64,000 bases of DNA from Azorinus chamasolen. Its lineage: Eukaryota; Mollusca; Bivalvia; Cardiida; Solecurtidae. A program made the translations under genes and the position numbers. Positions 1-13,800 of the stretch are shown here, piece after piece. The stretch lies in contig OY755239.1 in the NCBI GenBank assembly GCA_963576725.1, positions 55,949,640 to 56,013,639 on the forward strand. Direction: 5' to 3'. The notes below the pieces were generated by a model. It was not told the origin of the DNA. It worked only from the letters and a program-made list of their open reading frames with translations, and ran no database searches. Each line of letters starts with the position of its first letter. The stretch's first letter is position 1.

Positions 1-266
1 TTCCTTCATACTAGTTCAAACGCTTTCCACGCCTTTGCAAACAGAGTATACTCTGGCCAAATGGCTCCTGTAGGAGTCGCCTGACCAGGACCTGCTCTGT
101 TTGCGTATGCAGTTGTAACGTACCTGATAGCACAGCTTCTCCAATGCCAAATAAAATAAAATAAAATAAATAAATCACGTGTAAATTTGCCATTGTAAAG
201 AGTCAGTAAATAGACATTCATGATTTCATTATTTCTACAAGAACATTGCAACAATGAAAGGGTTAA
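1..266 (+). mobile_element. T1 element (piggyBac-like palindromic MITE), start cut by window
   Basis: T1 in plus orientation: TTAA-CCCTTTCCCTCATATAAACG, then TTTGCAAACAGAG, AGACCCAGATCAGACGG, apex GCTCCTATAGGAGC, complementary arm, an A/T-rich tail with ATGAATATTCAT, and GGGAAAGGG-TTAA. This copy ends at TTAA 263-266. Confidence 0.82.
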
Positions 267-290
267 TGTGATCTGTACATAACGCTACTA

Positions 291-494
291 CAGTAAAATC
301 TCTCTATAACGACCACCAAATTACATCAAGTATTTTGTGTTAAAGGCAGGTGGATACTTAAAGCAAGGTGAAAGTAAAACAGGACGCTCCTATAGGAGCG
401 TTCTGTTTTACTTTCACCTTGCTTTAAGCAACCACCTGCCCAACATACCAACTAATTAACACAATTTAGTGGTCGCTATAAAGAGGTTTTACTG
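291..494. mobile_element. P1 element (pogo/mariner-like palindromic MITE), intact
   Basis: CAGT..ACTG ends flanked by TA; outer CTCTCTATAACGACCAC, inner GGTGG-N-TGCTTAAAGCAAGGTG and apex GCTCCTATAGGAGC. Founding description of P1: about 205 bp, near-perfect stem except for an unpaired segment on each side (TTAATTAGTTGGT against AACACAAAATACTT). Confidence 0.9.
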
Positions 495-511
495 TACATA
501 ATTCATTAACA

Positions 512-685
512 TACGAGTCTGTAAAAGCAGGAGACTGCGTAATGCAGGGCAAAAATAATATAGAATGCTCCAACAGGAGCTTTCAGTATCACCTCTGTCC
601 TGCATTAAGCTACCACCTGTTTTAATTTAAAAAAGTCAGAGCTATACTTCTTTTGAAAGGTTGCACCAGCAAGACCTTACTGTAC
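512..685. mobile_element. Decayed P3/P4-type element
   Basis: Keeps GCAGGGCAAAA, GCTCCAACAGGAGC, CCTGCATTAAGCTACCACCTG and a 3' CCTTACTGTA; left end lost. Confidence 0.6.
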
Positions 686-690
686 AACTA

Positions 691-903
691 CAGTAAAACC
701 TCTCTATAACGGCCACTGAATTACATCACGTATTTTGTGTTAAATTTGTGTTATGCAGGTGGCTGCTTAAAGCAAGGTGAAAGTAAAACAGAACGCTCCT
801 ATAGGAGCGTTCTGTTTAACTTTCACCTTGCTTTAAGCAGCCACCTGCCCTAATTACCAACTAATTAACACAATTTAGTGTCCGTTATTGAGAAGTTTTA
901 CTG
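691..903. mobile_element. P1 element, intact
   Basis: CAGTAAAACCTCTCTATAAC to AGAAGTTTTACTG, TA on both sides, apex GCTCCTATAGGAGC; it carries a short extra TTGTGTTA on the left. Confidence 0.9.
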
Positions 904-1170
904 TATATTGCATATCTAATGGAATAAACAATCAAAGTGTTATGCTTGTTATGATCAGAAGGGTGTTTCAGATGTAAAATGTTCTTATTTATCCACCGAC
1001 ATATCTTCTTGTGGCCGGATGTTCCATAGACAGTTCTGATACATAGTCCCTTCTAATGTTTTCATTGTTTATTAACGCAATCTCACTCACATTTGCAAAT
1101 AATTTGGATCCAGATCAGACGGCGAGTAACTCGGCTTCCCATCAGGAACCAAACTGCTTGACACTGAGTC

Positions 1171-1425
1171 CCGTCGCCTTATTTCCACGAGGACATAAGA
1201 GACATTTTTGCACTTTTGAGAAATTTTGGTTTGAATGCTCTACAGGTCAAAATTTCATCATTAAATTATCGATAATTGCTAACATCTAGCATACAAAAGC
1301 ATTTTTATGCTAGATTTAAGCAAATATCACTGATGTAATGAAAAATAATGTCCTTTAGAACATCCAAACCAACATGTCTCAAAATCGCAAAAATGTCTCT
1401 TATGTCATTGTGGAAATAAGGCGAG
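1171..1425. repeat. Foldback repeat of about 255 bp
   Basis: Left arm CGCCTTATTTCCACGAGG.. pairs with the right arm ending ..GTGGAAATAAGGCG; arms match over about 70 bases each with few differences, around a CTAGCATAC..ATGCTAG centre. Its left flank (about 1094-1170) is a T4-like piece (GGATCCAGATCAGACGGCG). Confidence 0.75.
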
Positions 1426-1491
1426 TCTCGGACAACTGTTTTCGAGTCTTGAAAAGTGTGCCAGATCAAAATTTACACAATAGAGTAAGGT

Positions 1492-1721
1492 TTAACCCTT
1501 TCTCTGTTGAATATTCATCTAAGAAATAATTACATCGTGAACGTTTATAAGCCGATTTCATGGGAATGTCTAACTTTGACTAGACTATAGATTGAGATCT
1601 ATATAATGCCATAAGCAAGCAGAGCAGACTCTGATCAGTCGGCTCATACAGGAGTCGTCTGATCTGGGTCTGCTCTGTTTGCAAATGCTTGAACAGGCGT
1701 TTATATGAAGGGAAGGGTTAA
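1492..1721 (-). mobile_element. T1 element, minus orientation
   Basis: TTAA at both ends; core CAGACTCTGATCAGTCGG..GTCTGATCTGGGTC. It lies just before the last myosin exon (1788). Confidence 0.88.
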
Positions 1722-1787
1722 TATATTTTTGCGAAATGTTTAGTTTTACCATATTATCTAGAATTAATGTGGTTGTTGTTATTTTAG

Positions 1788-1893
1788 ATACGGGGTTCTG
1801 CTGGAGGAACATTACGACGCCAGTGACTATGACAAGGCAGGCCACATACTGCAGGTAGCCGATATTGACGGATACCAGATAGGCAAATCAAAG
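1788..1893 (+). CDS. CS1: Chitin synthase exon a: end of myosin motor (converter region)
   Basis: The exon opens after a TTTTAG acceptor and ends AAG|gtaagc. It starts with the last base of a codon and encodes 35 residues beginning YGVLLEEHYD and ending GYQIGKSK. The GxxKVFLK-like run that it forms with the next exon (GKSK then IFLK) is the usual end of the myosin converter. No upstream exon is visible in the first 1.78 kb. Confidence 0.85.
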
Positions 1894-4800
1894 GTAAGCA
1901 AAACCTCAATAAAGCGACCAATGAAAGTTAAGTCGGGTTTTAGGTATTTAATCCTTTACTTCATAAATGCACCTTCTATGACTTTGCAAACAGAATAAAC
2001 CCAGATCAGACTACTCCCCTAGGGGCCGTTTGATCAGGGTCTGCCCTGTTTGCTCATAATAATAATAGTAACAATTCTACAGTTGCTGCAATGACCAAAA
2101 ACACATGCGTTCATACACCGTTATAGCAATTAATCTAATTAATAGTCATGATGTCTTTATTTCTTTCATGAATATTCATGGATTAAAGGGTTAACCCTCT
2201 ATTTCATGAATAATTATGGAAGAAATAATGAGACATTGAATACTAATTGCATGAATGTTTACAATGCCATAAATAAGGGACTTTTGCATCACGGTAGAAA
2301 CTATAGAATGATATCTTTGTAATTTCATAAGTAAACAGGGCAGACCCTGATATGATATGTGTTTACCCTGTTTGCCAAACATATTCTTAAAACATATGGA
2401 GTATGTGGTTAAGAAAGGCTGTATTTCAATTCAGGACTACAGAAATACATATATAGACAATTTCGAAAAACAGATTTCCGCTTTTTGTTCTAACAATGAG
2501 CACCTACAGTAAGTGCTTATTCGCGTTTTATTTTATCCCAACCATAGGCGGATGGTATACTTTTGATGTCGACCGTCAGTGAGAGTCAAATCTATATCAT
2601 TTCATAAGCTAATGGATCAGATCCTGTTAGACACCTCGAACTTGATCTGTCTGATCTGGGTCTACCTTATTTTCAAACTCGTAAAAAATAGGTATAGTAC
2701 ACGTATATGATGGACTATTCATGATGATATATATGTATATACAGCAAAACGCTTCTAAACTGGATGTTAAATTTAGTATAAATATCGGTCTTGGAGACAG
2801 GTGGCAGCTTAATGCGAGGTGAAAGTAATTCAGAAAGCTCCCACTAGGAACTTTCTGCATGACTTTCACCCTGCATAAAGAAGCCACCTGCTGAAAAGTA
2901 TCTAATTCTTCTTTACTAGATTTCCGATTTAGAGGGGTTATACTGTATACAAATTCGAAACAATGGCGTCATAATAATCATTCATTTTGTTATACGCCCT
3001 GTGGTTCATAACTTATACCTCAAACATCGAAAATACAACCGCAAAAATGCTGTTTCGGTTCAACCTTTATTAAATGTTAGACTTTTATTTTCGAACAAAA
3101 ACGTAGTGGCGGTGTTTATTTATAAGTTGATGGATCTTTTATAGTTTAATCACTATTTTTGTTTCAACAAGTGTATAAGAATGACTAGGGCAAATTGACA
3201 TGAGCTGCTTAACACTTTGTTCGTCTTATGTACTTAATTTACTTAAACATACTGAGTTCTTTATGAATAGTAATTATTTTGATTTGTGTTTAAGATAAGG
3301 ACATTTGTGAAATAAGGACATACATTGTCATGAAAACTGATACAAAATCAACTCTACAACATATAATAAACCACACCAGACTCTTCTATAGGGACTGATT
3401 CTATAGTGTTTGCAAAAGCATAAAGAACATGTTTATATAGTACATTGTTAACAATCTTTGAATGATTTGAAAGTCGCCTGATTTGCTACATAACTCATAT
3501 TTTGAGTTTATTTCGTGCATATACAAGAGGCTCGTGAACAACATTTGTAAAAAACTAAAACTTGAAACTAGAAATTCGTTGATACCTTCTAATTACAGCT
3601 TTTGTACGTAAACATAATACATTAACCCTTTGCTCCAAATATAGCCTTTATATGCTTTTGCAAAAAGTGTGGACCCAGATCAGAGGGATCCCGTAGGAGC
3701 CGTCTGATCAGGGTCTGTTCTGTTTGCTGAATGAAATAATATAGATTCTTCAGTTTCTATCATGGCTGAATTTTTATGTGTTCATATCTTATTACATGTA
3801 TGAAAATGTATCCGATGAATATTCATGATATCATTATTTCTTACATGAATATTCATTGAGTAATGGGTTACAATAAACGCCTACTTTCAATAACATCGTA
3901 AACAATGTAATCTTATGAGGCTTGTCAATTTGAACTTATCTCGGAAACAATGCCCCTGTAGTACAAAATAAACCGTTTTCGTCGATAAATATATAGTAAA
4001 CCCTCTCTATAACGACCACTACATTGTGTTAATTAGTTGGTATTTAGGGCAGGTGGGTGTTTAAAGCCAGGTGAAAGTAAAACAGAACGCTCCTATAGGA
4101 GCGTTCTGTTTTACTTTCACCTTGCTTTAAGCAGCCACCTGCCTTTAACACAAACTACTTGATGTAATTTAGTGGCCATTATAGAGAGGTTTTAATTTGT
4201 TAAATTTTGTAATTTGTTGTTGTATAACATAGTATCAACCTATTTCGAGCAGTTACGAAATTAAAACGCGAGCCAAATAAACATTAATACAACGGCGAAT
4301 CTTCGATATAACAAAAAACACGAAAAGTGTTGTCTTATCCGGCGTTGTCGATGTTTTCTTGCGATAAACTTCTTCTCAGCATATAAACAGATGATTTATG
4401 TAATTTTTACGCGTTTTAAAACGCGTTGTAAGTAGTGACTACACTGTAAAGATATCATCGTGGATATCAACAATTGTAGATAAAATAATTAAAACGTATT
4501 TGATGTACACGTTAGTATGTTATAATGGATAGGGGTTTGCTTATTAGTTCCCATGGTACGGCGCTTTGTCCTCCAAATACAGTAGACCTCTCTATAACGG
4601 CCACTAAATTTAATTAATTAGCTGGTACATGTATTTAGGGCAGGTGGCTGCTTAAAGCAAGGTGCAAGTAAAACAGAGCGCTCTGATAGGAGCGTTCTGT
4701 TTTACTTTCACATTGCTTTAAGCAACCACCTGCCTTCAACACAAAATACTTGATGTAATTTAGTGGCCGTTATAGAGAAGTCTTACTGTATTCGCAATGC

Positions 4801-7800
4801 GATTTGTTTCAAGCCTTGATATGATAGAGACCCATTTCACGCCTTGCTTGAGCCGTTTGATCAGCGTTTGCTTTGCTTGTTTTATTATGGAATTACAGTT
4901 GACCTTAGATATACAGTAAAACCTCTCTATAACGGCCACTAAATTGTGTCACTAATTGGTATTTAGGGCAGGTGGCTGCTGAAAGCAAGGTGAAAGTAAA
5001 ACAACGCTCCTATAGGAGCGTTCTGTTTTACTTTCACCTTGCTTTAAGCAGCCACATTGCCTTTAACAAAAAGTACTTGATGTAATTTAGTGGTCGTTAT
5101 AGAATGGTTTTACTGTATCTAACGTTAAGGGACCATACAAATTACTTCGAGATCACAGAAGTTTGGGTCATTCGATTTCTAATCTGGACGATTTCTTAAG
5201 TTCACAGCTTAATGTAGGTCTAAAGTTATGCTGAAAGCTCCTGTAGGAGCTTTTAGCATTACTTTCGATCTGCATTAAGCTGTCACACATGTTTTTGGAC
5301 ATGCGTAGTGATACGTTTTAGAACAATTCTGTATAGTGAATTTTGAAAGCACCAAACGTTTTGTTCGAGTTATCACGAGGTTCGAGTTATCACGAGGTTC
5401 GAGTTATCCGACCTCGACATATCGAGATTCCGCTGTATATTGATCTGATTCTACAGTTTCTGCCATGGTCCCAATCATATTTTCATATAAAATTATCGCT
5501 AATAGATATTCTTTATGTTATTATTTCCTACATAAATGATCTAAACCATTTAGTGCACTATATTGTATTACTAATGTATATACTGCTTAAAAACCATTAG
5601 TACAATACAAATATGTCTTAAAATTAACATCAAATCTATCATGGTATTTTATTCTTTCAAACTTTATTTTTTCTTCAGATCTTCTTGAAAAATTATCACA
5701 AGGATGCTCTGGAACGAAATCTGAGAGACAAGGTAATTAGTGACGTCATTTTATCACAAATCATAGTGTATAATTTCATCTATAGGGTAGTTAGAATACT
5801 AGATGGAAGATTCATATAAGACATAATGCTATTGGTATGTGACTGTATATGTGCACACCTAGTGAAAGGTTTATATATCTATGCAGAACAAGTCCTCCAA
5901 AGCGATCACCAAAACAGGTTTAGTCTGGGTCTTTAAGGGCACGTGGTAGACCCATTCTCACACATTGTCGCCTTTTGACGCCCCAGTAAAAACCCACCTT
6001 TTGAAACCATTGCGATAAATAGAGCATTTGTTCCACACTAGCAAATGCTCTATTTATAACAATGGTTATAAAACTGCGCAATTCTTAAATGTTCATTTTT
6101 TCTAGTAAACGCTCCTTTCGGTATATTTATTCAAAGAGGCTTAGTCTAAAATAGCATTTGTGGGAATTAGTTAATGCAGACCGAAAGTGATGCTGAAAAG
6201 GGCACATACGCTTATTCATTAAATGGTTGCTTTAGAGGGGTTCTACTGTACATGCCTTGTGGATGAGCCTAGCTGTATTAATTTTAATGATTCCAAGGTC
6301 AAGACCTACCTGACAAAACTGTATATATCATTTCGGTTCAAACATGTAATGATATGCATTGCTTGGTGGTTTCCATTCAAATTCTGACCTTGTGCAATTT
6401 TACATACTTTCGATTCAATCAAGTTGTTGAGAAAATATTGACAATGTGTCAAACAGCTTGGATCTGGATGAGCCAAGGGGAGGGGATACCCAGTATCTAA
6501 CAAAGATCCAAGCTTTTCGTAAATGCAGTTAGTAAAGGTTTCCTCATCTATTTCACAGTAATTGTCTTGCAAGCATATGTACGGAACTATTTGTGTTTCA
6601 ACTTCAAATGATTTTACGCGTAGCAAATATACTTTAAAAACATAAAGTGTTGGGTTTCTACCTTGCAGTTTGTTGATTATATTAGCATGAATTATTTGGT
6701 GATTTCAAAAGGCTACAGTCGATCATGCCTGATATATAAATACACATTAATACTTAATTTGACACATGAATGAGGAAATACTGTTCATATCTGTGTTATG
6801 TGTAACCCTTTACTTGAGAGAGACGTCTTATGACGCCTTATGCAAATAATGTAGACCCAGATGAGATGGCTCCTGTAGAAACCGTCTAATTAGGGTCTGC
6901 TATGTTTGACTATGGAATAATGTAAATCAGATTCTACAAGTGTATATGCCATTATAAAACCAGCTAATTAATATTCATAGTCATTATTTCTTGCTAAATA
7001 TTGATGAGGTTAAGGGTTAAACAATAATGGATTGCTTTAGCAATTGATATGGCCCGTGAGCATCACATTATTCTGTCATAGCCGGACATTTAGAACTTGT
7101 CACTACCTCGCACATGTACAGTAAACCCCTTTAAACCGGATATAAAATTTAGTAGCAATGTCTGTATTTGAGACAGGTGGAAGCATAATGCAGGTTAAAA
7201 GTCCCACAGAAAGCTCATTTGGGGGATTTCTCATGACTTTCATCCTGCATTAAATAGCCAGCTGCCTTTAAAGACTCTCACATTATAGCTTTTCCTACGT
7301 AACGAACTTTATCTCTAACACTTTACCCCATTCATACACATTTTACGCCTTTGCAAACATTGCAGACCCAGATCAGACAGTTCTTTCATGAGCTATCTGA
7401 TCAGGATCTGCTAAGTTTGCTTATAAAACAATATGGATATGATTATACAGCATTTAACAGTTCTTTTGTTCATATATCAGTATACTAAACCAGTTAATAC
7501 ATGTTTCTAAAGCCTTGTTATTATTACATACATGAGTATTTACGAATAAAGGGTAAGACAATGGTGTACCATGCCACTGTGGAAGGTCAGCGTTCAAAGT
7601 GTTAACCCTTTCTCTCATATAAACGCCCTTTCACGCATTTGCAAACAGAGTAGACCCAGATCAGACGGCTCCTATAAGAGCCGTCTGATCAGGGTCTGCT
7701 CTGTTTGCGTATGTTATAATATAGATTCTAAGTGTCTGCCCGAGCCAAACATTCTGTGTACATACATGTATGCCATTATAAAAAATCTGCTTATAATATC

Positions 7801-10800
7801 CAAGATGTAATTACTTTCTTACATGAATATTAAACAGGGAAATGGTTAACGTGTATGCACTTTGTAACTTTGATACAGTCAACAGCCTTGCAGGAATTCA
7901 TTTAAATAACAATTTCATCTATGTTTCAGCTTGAGGAACTTGCACGCATCGAACGAGAACGAGAGCTTGAAGAGGAAAGAGAGCGGGAACGAGAACGCGA
8001 GAGACAGCGCCTTGAGGAACAACGCCTCCAGGCAGCACTGCGACAACAGGAAGAGATGGAGGAGCTGCAGAGGCGGCGTGCCTCCCAGGAGTCTGTCTTG
8101 TCCATGGACACGGGTATCAGCGAGGGACCCTTGACCAGTTCGCCCCGGAAAACGCCAGAAAGCACTCTTGGTACTTAGTGTTGAATACATAATTGTGATA
8201 CATGTAACGATACTGCCGATGAGAATTAATGGTGGTAATAGTACTGATACTTTTAGTTAGTTTGCTGCTCAGAACTCTCGAATATCATATACGCTTCTGG
8301 TGTTGATGTGGACGTTCGTGTGGTATGTCCTGACTTACGTCTGTGTTATATTTACTAAACGTCCGGTGTATCATTATTGATAATAGCAATACAAATATTT
8401 ACATGTTCAAGACTGACTTTTAGAGTGGAATAGTCCTTCAGTGTTTAACCCTTTCCTTGATATAACCGCCTGTTCACGCCTTTGCAAACTGGATCCATGA
8501 TTATAAAGCTTTTAGTTGAGTCTGAGTTTCGTTCTCAAGCTTTTGATTGGTCAGATTTGAGTTCTCAAGCTTTTGATTGGTCAGATTTGAGCCAAAGGCT
8601 CAAATCTGACTTATCAAAAGCTTGAGAACGATCTCAGACTCAACTAAAAGCTTTATAAGCATGGACCCAGATCCACTCAGGACCTGCTCTGTTTGTTTAT
8701 ATGATTATAATAAATCTGACTTTACAATGTATTTCAATACCAATAGAAATACTGTGTATATTTGCAATTATAAAAAATCAGCAAATTAATATTCATGATG
8801 TCATTGTTTCGTACATGAATACGCAACAGGGAAAGGGTTTAAAACAATAGTCTATTCAATATGGGTACTTATTGCTACTAGTGGATTTTGAATGACAAAT
8901 AGTACAGACCCTGATCAGAGGGCTTCTCTCGGAGCCTTCTGATCTAGGTCTACGTTGTTTGCAAATGACAGTGCACGTGTCCCGCGTTCAGAGAGTTAAT
9001 ACTGCAATTACCATCAGTACAACTGTAATTAATATCAACAAATTGAATGACGTACTTTCTTGTTAGTAGTATGCTGCTGCTGCTGGTGATGATGGTGATG
9101 ATGATGATTAAGTTTGTAATACTATTGTTAGTAGTGTTCACGAATTATATTGTCGAGTTCTAATGTATATCATTCAAAAATATATATTCAAAATGCATAG
9201 GAATACATTATTTATTTTGTGTTGTAGGTTACACAGACACCGACGCTCTGTTGAAGGAAAAGCTCTCTCAGTTGGACAATAATGCAGGCGGTCCCATGGA
9301 GAGCCTTGGCAAGCGCCAAGCTCCAAAACCCCCACCCCGTCATAGTCTGGCCCCTGATAATATCAGTCTTCCACCCAAACGGCAACTGTCGAATACCTCT
9401 GAGGACGGGAAGAGTACATCTACAGGGTCGTCAGAAACGGAAGTGACGCCAGACCAGTGGTAAGGGTATTATGCTTTTAATAATTCGTTTTTAATGAAAT
9501 GCTATGATACGCTAAACTTTCAATAGAATAATTTTCTCTGAATTACCAGGTGCTTTAAACTTTATGCTTTGTGTATTCTAATACAACTGCTTTACCTTTT
9601 AGTCTTTTAAAAATGACTTACAGATGGAATTTGATTGACAAACGTATAAGATACATGTCTGATATTGAGTACCTACATTTAAGAACATAATTATCTTAAG
9701 TGGCCATTTATTCATTGAGCATAGGAGTTTTAAAAAGCAGGTGGTTGCTTAATGCAGGTCAAATGAGTACAGATGTTTTCTGCATTACTTTTGACCTGCA
9801 TTAAGCTACCACCTGTCATATAGACCCATAATTAGCCCTCATTTTGATTCTCATTTAAGACAGACTCTATTATATTGTATATAGTTCTCCAATTATATAC
9901 CTGTTTCTCACCTTTGCTAGGCGGTCTTACGATATCTTCCAAGTGGCTGAGCGGGAGTTCGAGGAGAATGATGCCATCTTCAAGGAGATCCTGAAGCTCG
10001 TCCGCCTCGTTATGTATCTCGTCTTTTTCTTGGTCATCCTCGGAGGAACTGTCTTCAATAAACTCTCACTCATGCTCCTCATCTCTGGAATCAATAAGGT
10101 AAGAATCGGGTTTAAGCCCAAGAAACTACTGCGAGACAGTCAAGTAGCATCGATCTGAAATCGAATCCAAGTTTCACAGCATCTAATCTGGAACAAATAT
10201 TTCAAACTGTTGAAAAATACAGTGTTAGAAAAGTATTCATTTGCGCATAAATACTAGATGAATAAAAGTTTGTTTGGCTAACTTTTCGCTCTTATCTTTA
10301 CTAAATTGCATTTGCAAGTAGCTTGGGTCCAATTGATTAAATATTGATTAAAGCGGCGTTTCATCAGGTTCAAAGTGTTTGGACACTTAATACGTGATTT
10401 CTTTAACCCTTTTATGCCTTTGCAAACAGAGTAGTCCCAGATCAGACAGCTCATGCAGGAGCCGTCTGACCTGTGTCTGCTCTGTTAGCTTATGACATGA
10501 TAAAGATATGATTCTACAGTTTCCGCCATGGCCTAAAATTTCTGTGTCCATATGCTACTAAAATGTATATATATAATTAACATTCTAGATGCAATTATAT
10601 TTTACATAAATATTCACGGATTAAAGGTTTAATAAATTGATCGTGTTTCTTGTTTTCCGGCAGGATGACAACACTAAAGGCGAGCATACGACTATCCTGC
10701 TGTTCTGTATCTGTTGTCCCTGGGCTTACACCTGGTTCATGTCCCTTATGAAGACCCTATTCGGGGACAAAGAGTGGCCCTCCATACGGACCTTAATCAT

Positions 10801-13800
10801 TGTAAGTACAGTCGAACGGTTTACAGCGGAGGGTTTGACACACAGAGGGTTAGGCTTAACCCTTTATCTAATGAATATTCACCCATTATAAAAATACGCT
10901 GATAAATATTCATGATATATTCATCTTTTTTATCATATCCAGGATTAAATATCGGTACGTCGTGTCGTTTCGAGTGTATACATACCAGATCGTACTTGCT
11001 AATTATAAACTTCGAATTTGACCATTTGAATGTGGGAAAACGGTGTAGATCAAATCAGAGGTATCCTAGTGGGGCCCTCTGAACAGAACATGCTCTGTTT
11101 GTCATTCAAATTTTTCTGGCGAATTTTAACTTTCAAACTGAGTGGACTCTAACTATAAACAGTTATGGGTAATTTTGAATATTCAGCATTTAAATGTATG
11201 TCTTATTCTTTTTCAGCTGGTGTGTATAGAATGTCTACACGCTTTTGGGGCATGCCTTGTCGTATTTCGAGTCCTGCCTTCGACCGACATATTCCGGGGT
11301 GTTGTCATATCTTTCGCTGTTTGTCAGATACCCAGTCTACTAAAGGTCATAGTTCACGAGCGCAGACCCAACCCAAGCTTTAGTGAGATTGTTGCCATAG
11401 TAATGAACGTGGTAGCATTCCTTTTCCAAATTGTGGCGATACCATTCTTTTCATTGAGCGGTTTCATGCAAGAAGGGAACCATACTCTCCTAGAGGGCGT
11501 AAACAGTACCACATTTGAGACTACGTCTATCACGCTTGGACCAAAAATAGAATGGGAACTCCCGGTCGGATTGCTTTTGTTTTCCTTGGGCTACTGGGAA
11601 AACTACGTTTCAGGTGATTGGACCGTTTTCGGAAAGATTCACATCCCGTTCAAACAGTGGCGAAAGATTCTCCAGGATTCAAGAGAAACTTCTTGTATTC
11701 TAGTATATCCGTTTAAAATTGGAATCACAGTCTTGCTTGCACGTCTGCTGACTTTCAACGCGGATTTTCAACTAGCTAATTCTGAAGTAGACAACACAAC
11801 AACCTCTGGTGACACAGTGGAAGAACACTTTACTTCCTACAGCCTGATGTACCTTCAGATAGGCTCGGGTATTGTCATCACTTACCTGTCGGGGCTTGTC
11901 TGTAAACTCCACATGCAGCGAATGGCCTTTACCCTCCCAATCATGCTTGCACCCCCTGTTACACTGGCAGTTATATATCTCCAGTGTGCGTTCAACTTCA
12001 TTCCGGCGCATTGGCATATGGGAGGATGGTTCTGTCCAGGGGAGGCTATCGAGGATATCATGATTCCGCTGATTTGCGCAGGAGTTCTCTGGCTTTCATA
12101 CGGGCTGACTGTGTCCCATATTTGGTTCCCGCAGAGCGAGAGGATGGCTAAATTGGAGAAGTACGTGACTTTAAATCTTAGTATTTTAGTAAAGAAATTA
12201 CTCAAAATGTAACACTAAATCACTTTGCAATCACAATAAATTGGAATGAAACAGGCTAGCAGATTAGAACGAAATACATGTTATCTTTTAATAATAAATT
12301 TCATAGCGAAATAAACTACAAATGAAGCCAGCAGCATTTCTGATAATTCACTAAGCTTTTAAGTATCGGTTATCAAAACGTATATAATTATTTTTGATTT
12401 ATTACAATAAATTCTCGTTAATACCACCACTCAAAAGAAGTGTAATTCTGGATTGTTAAAACAGATGGTAGCTTAACCCATTCCCTCATATTGACGCCTT
12501 TTGACGCCTCTGTAAAAGTCACTTTTTGAAACCATTGTGAAAAATAAAGCATTTGCTCCATAGGAGCAAATGGTCTATTTATCAAAATGGTTTCAAACTA
12601 CGCAATTCTTTTGTTCCTTTTTTGTCCAATTCAAATGTTCCTTTTCTCTAGTTAATGCTCCTTTTCGGTAGATTAATTCAAAGAGGTTAGATCTAAAACT
12701 AACCTATGAGGTAACTGGTTAATACAGGAAATGAGTTATGCAAAAATCTCCCATGGGAGCTTTCTGTAGTACTTTCTCTCTGCATTCAGAAACCACATGC
12801 TTTCTATGTTAATAAATCATGTGTTCGTTTTAGCGAGTCTTTAATGTATGTAACTTTTCAATATATAGGCTGTTTGTGACTCCGCATTTCGAGGGCATGT
12901 TTCCGGACTTTAATCTTACGTTGCGTCGTCGACGTAACGACCGTGAGATCAAACTGACCGGGTTCGATACCTTCCGGTATGTCGGAGAGGAAAGCTACGA
13001 GGAAGGTATCTTCCAAACCAAGCCCAATATAGTGCCACAGATTTACGCATGCGCAACAATGTGGCACGAAACTCGACAGGAAATGACGCAGCTACTGAAG
13101 TCTCTGTTTAGGTAAACTTTGCTTCCCATGGATTTGAAATCATTAATCTTGAAAGTTAAGTAGTTTGTCTGACAGAGGTCCAGTAAGATGAGTAATTTTG
13201 AACATTTACAAGTGTAGCTCCTTTATTTCTCCCCAAACCCTATACGATTCTAAAGAGTGGTCGCAGTATAGGGTTGGTGGAGAAATCACTACTTTGGTAT
13301 TTTAGGTACGCGTCTTTATCAGTAGCTCTGAGTGTTAGTAGTCTTTTCGTTGTAGTTAGCAAGCTATGAGAGTTGTTCCAAAACAATTAATTTTCAGCCA
13401 AATCCTATCGTGTTGCTGCTTATAGGAATCGCCTCGTAGATTCGTTTCTAATGTGTACAAACAAAATAGGGTGTATCAGAGAAATACAGAAACACATTGC
13501 CAATTTGTTTTCCGAATACTACAGTAAACCCCGCTAAACCGGACGTTCAATTTAGTATAAAGTCGGCGTTGGAGACAGGTGGCAGCTTAATGTAGGGTGC
13601 AAGTCATACAGAAACTCCTCTAGGCGCTTTCCGTATGACGTTCACCCTGCATTAAGCAACCATCGTCTAAACGTATCTAAATTATTCCGTACAAATATTC
13701 CGGTTTAGTGGGGGTATACTGTATTCTTATTTAGAGCGGTGATCCAGGATTCATTTCGTGTCCTTTTTTCCCGTATGACCTGTCGTATAATACAGTATGG

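Noticed and set aside
6306..6626. 106-codon open frame, minus strand
   Set aside because: In a chitin synthase intron, opposite strand; no recognisable family or splice signals. It could be a decayed exon or chance.
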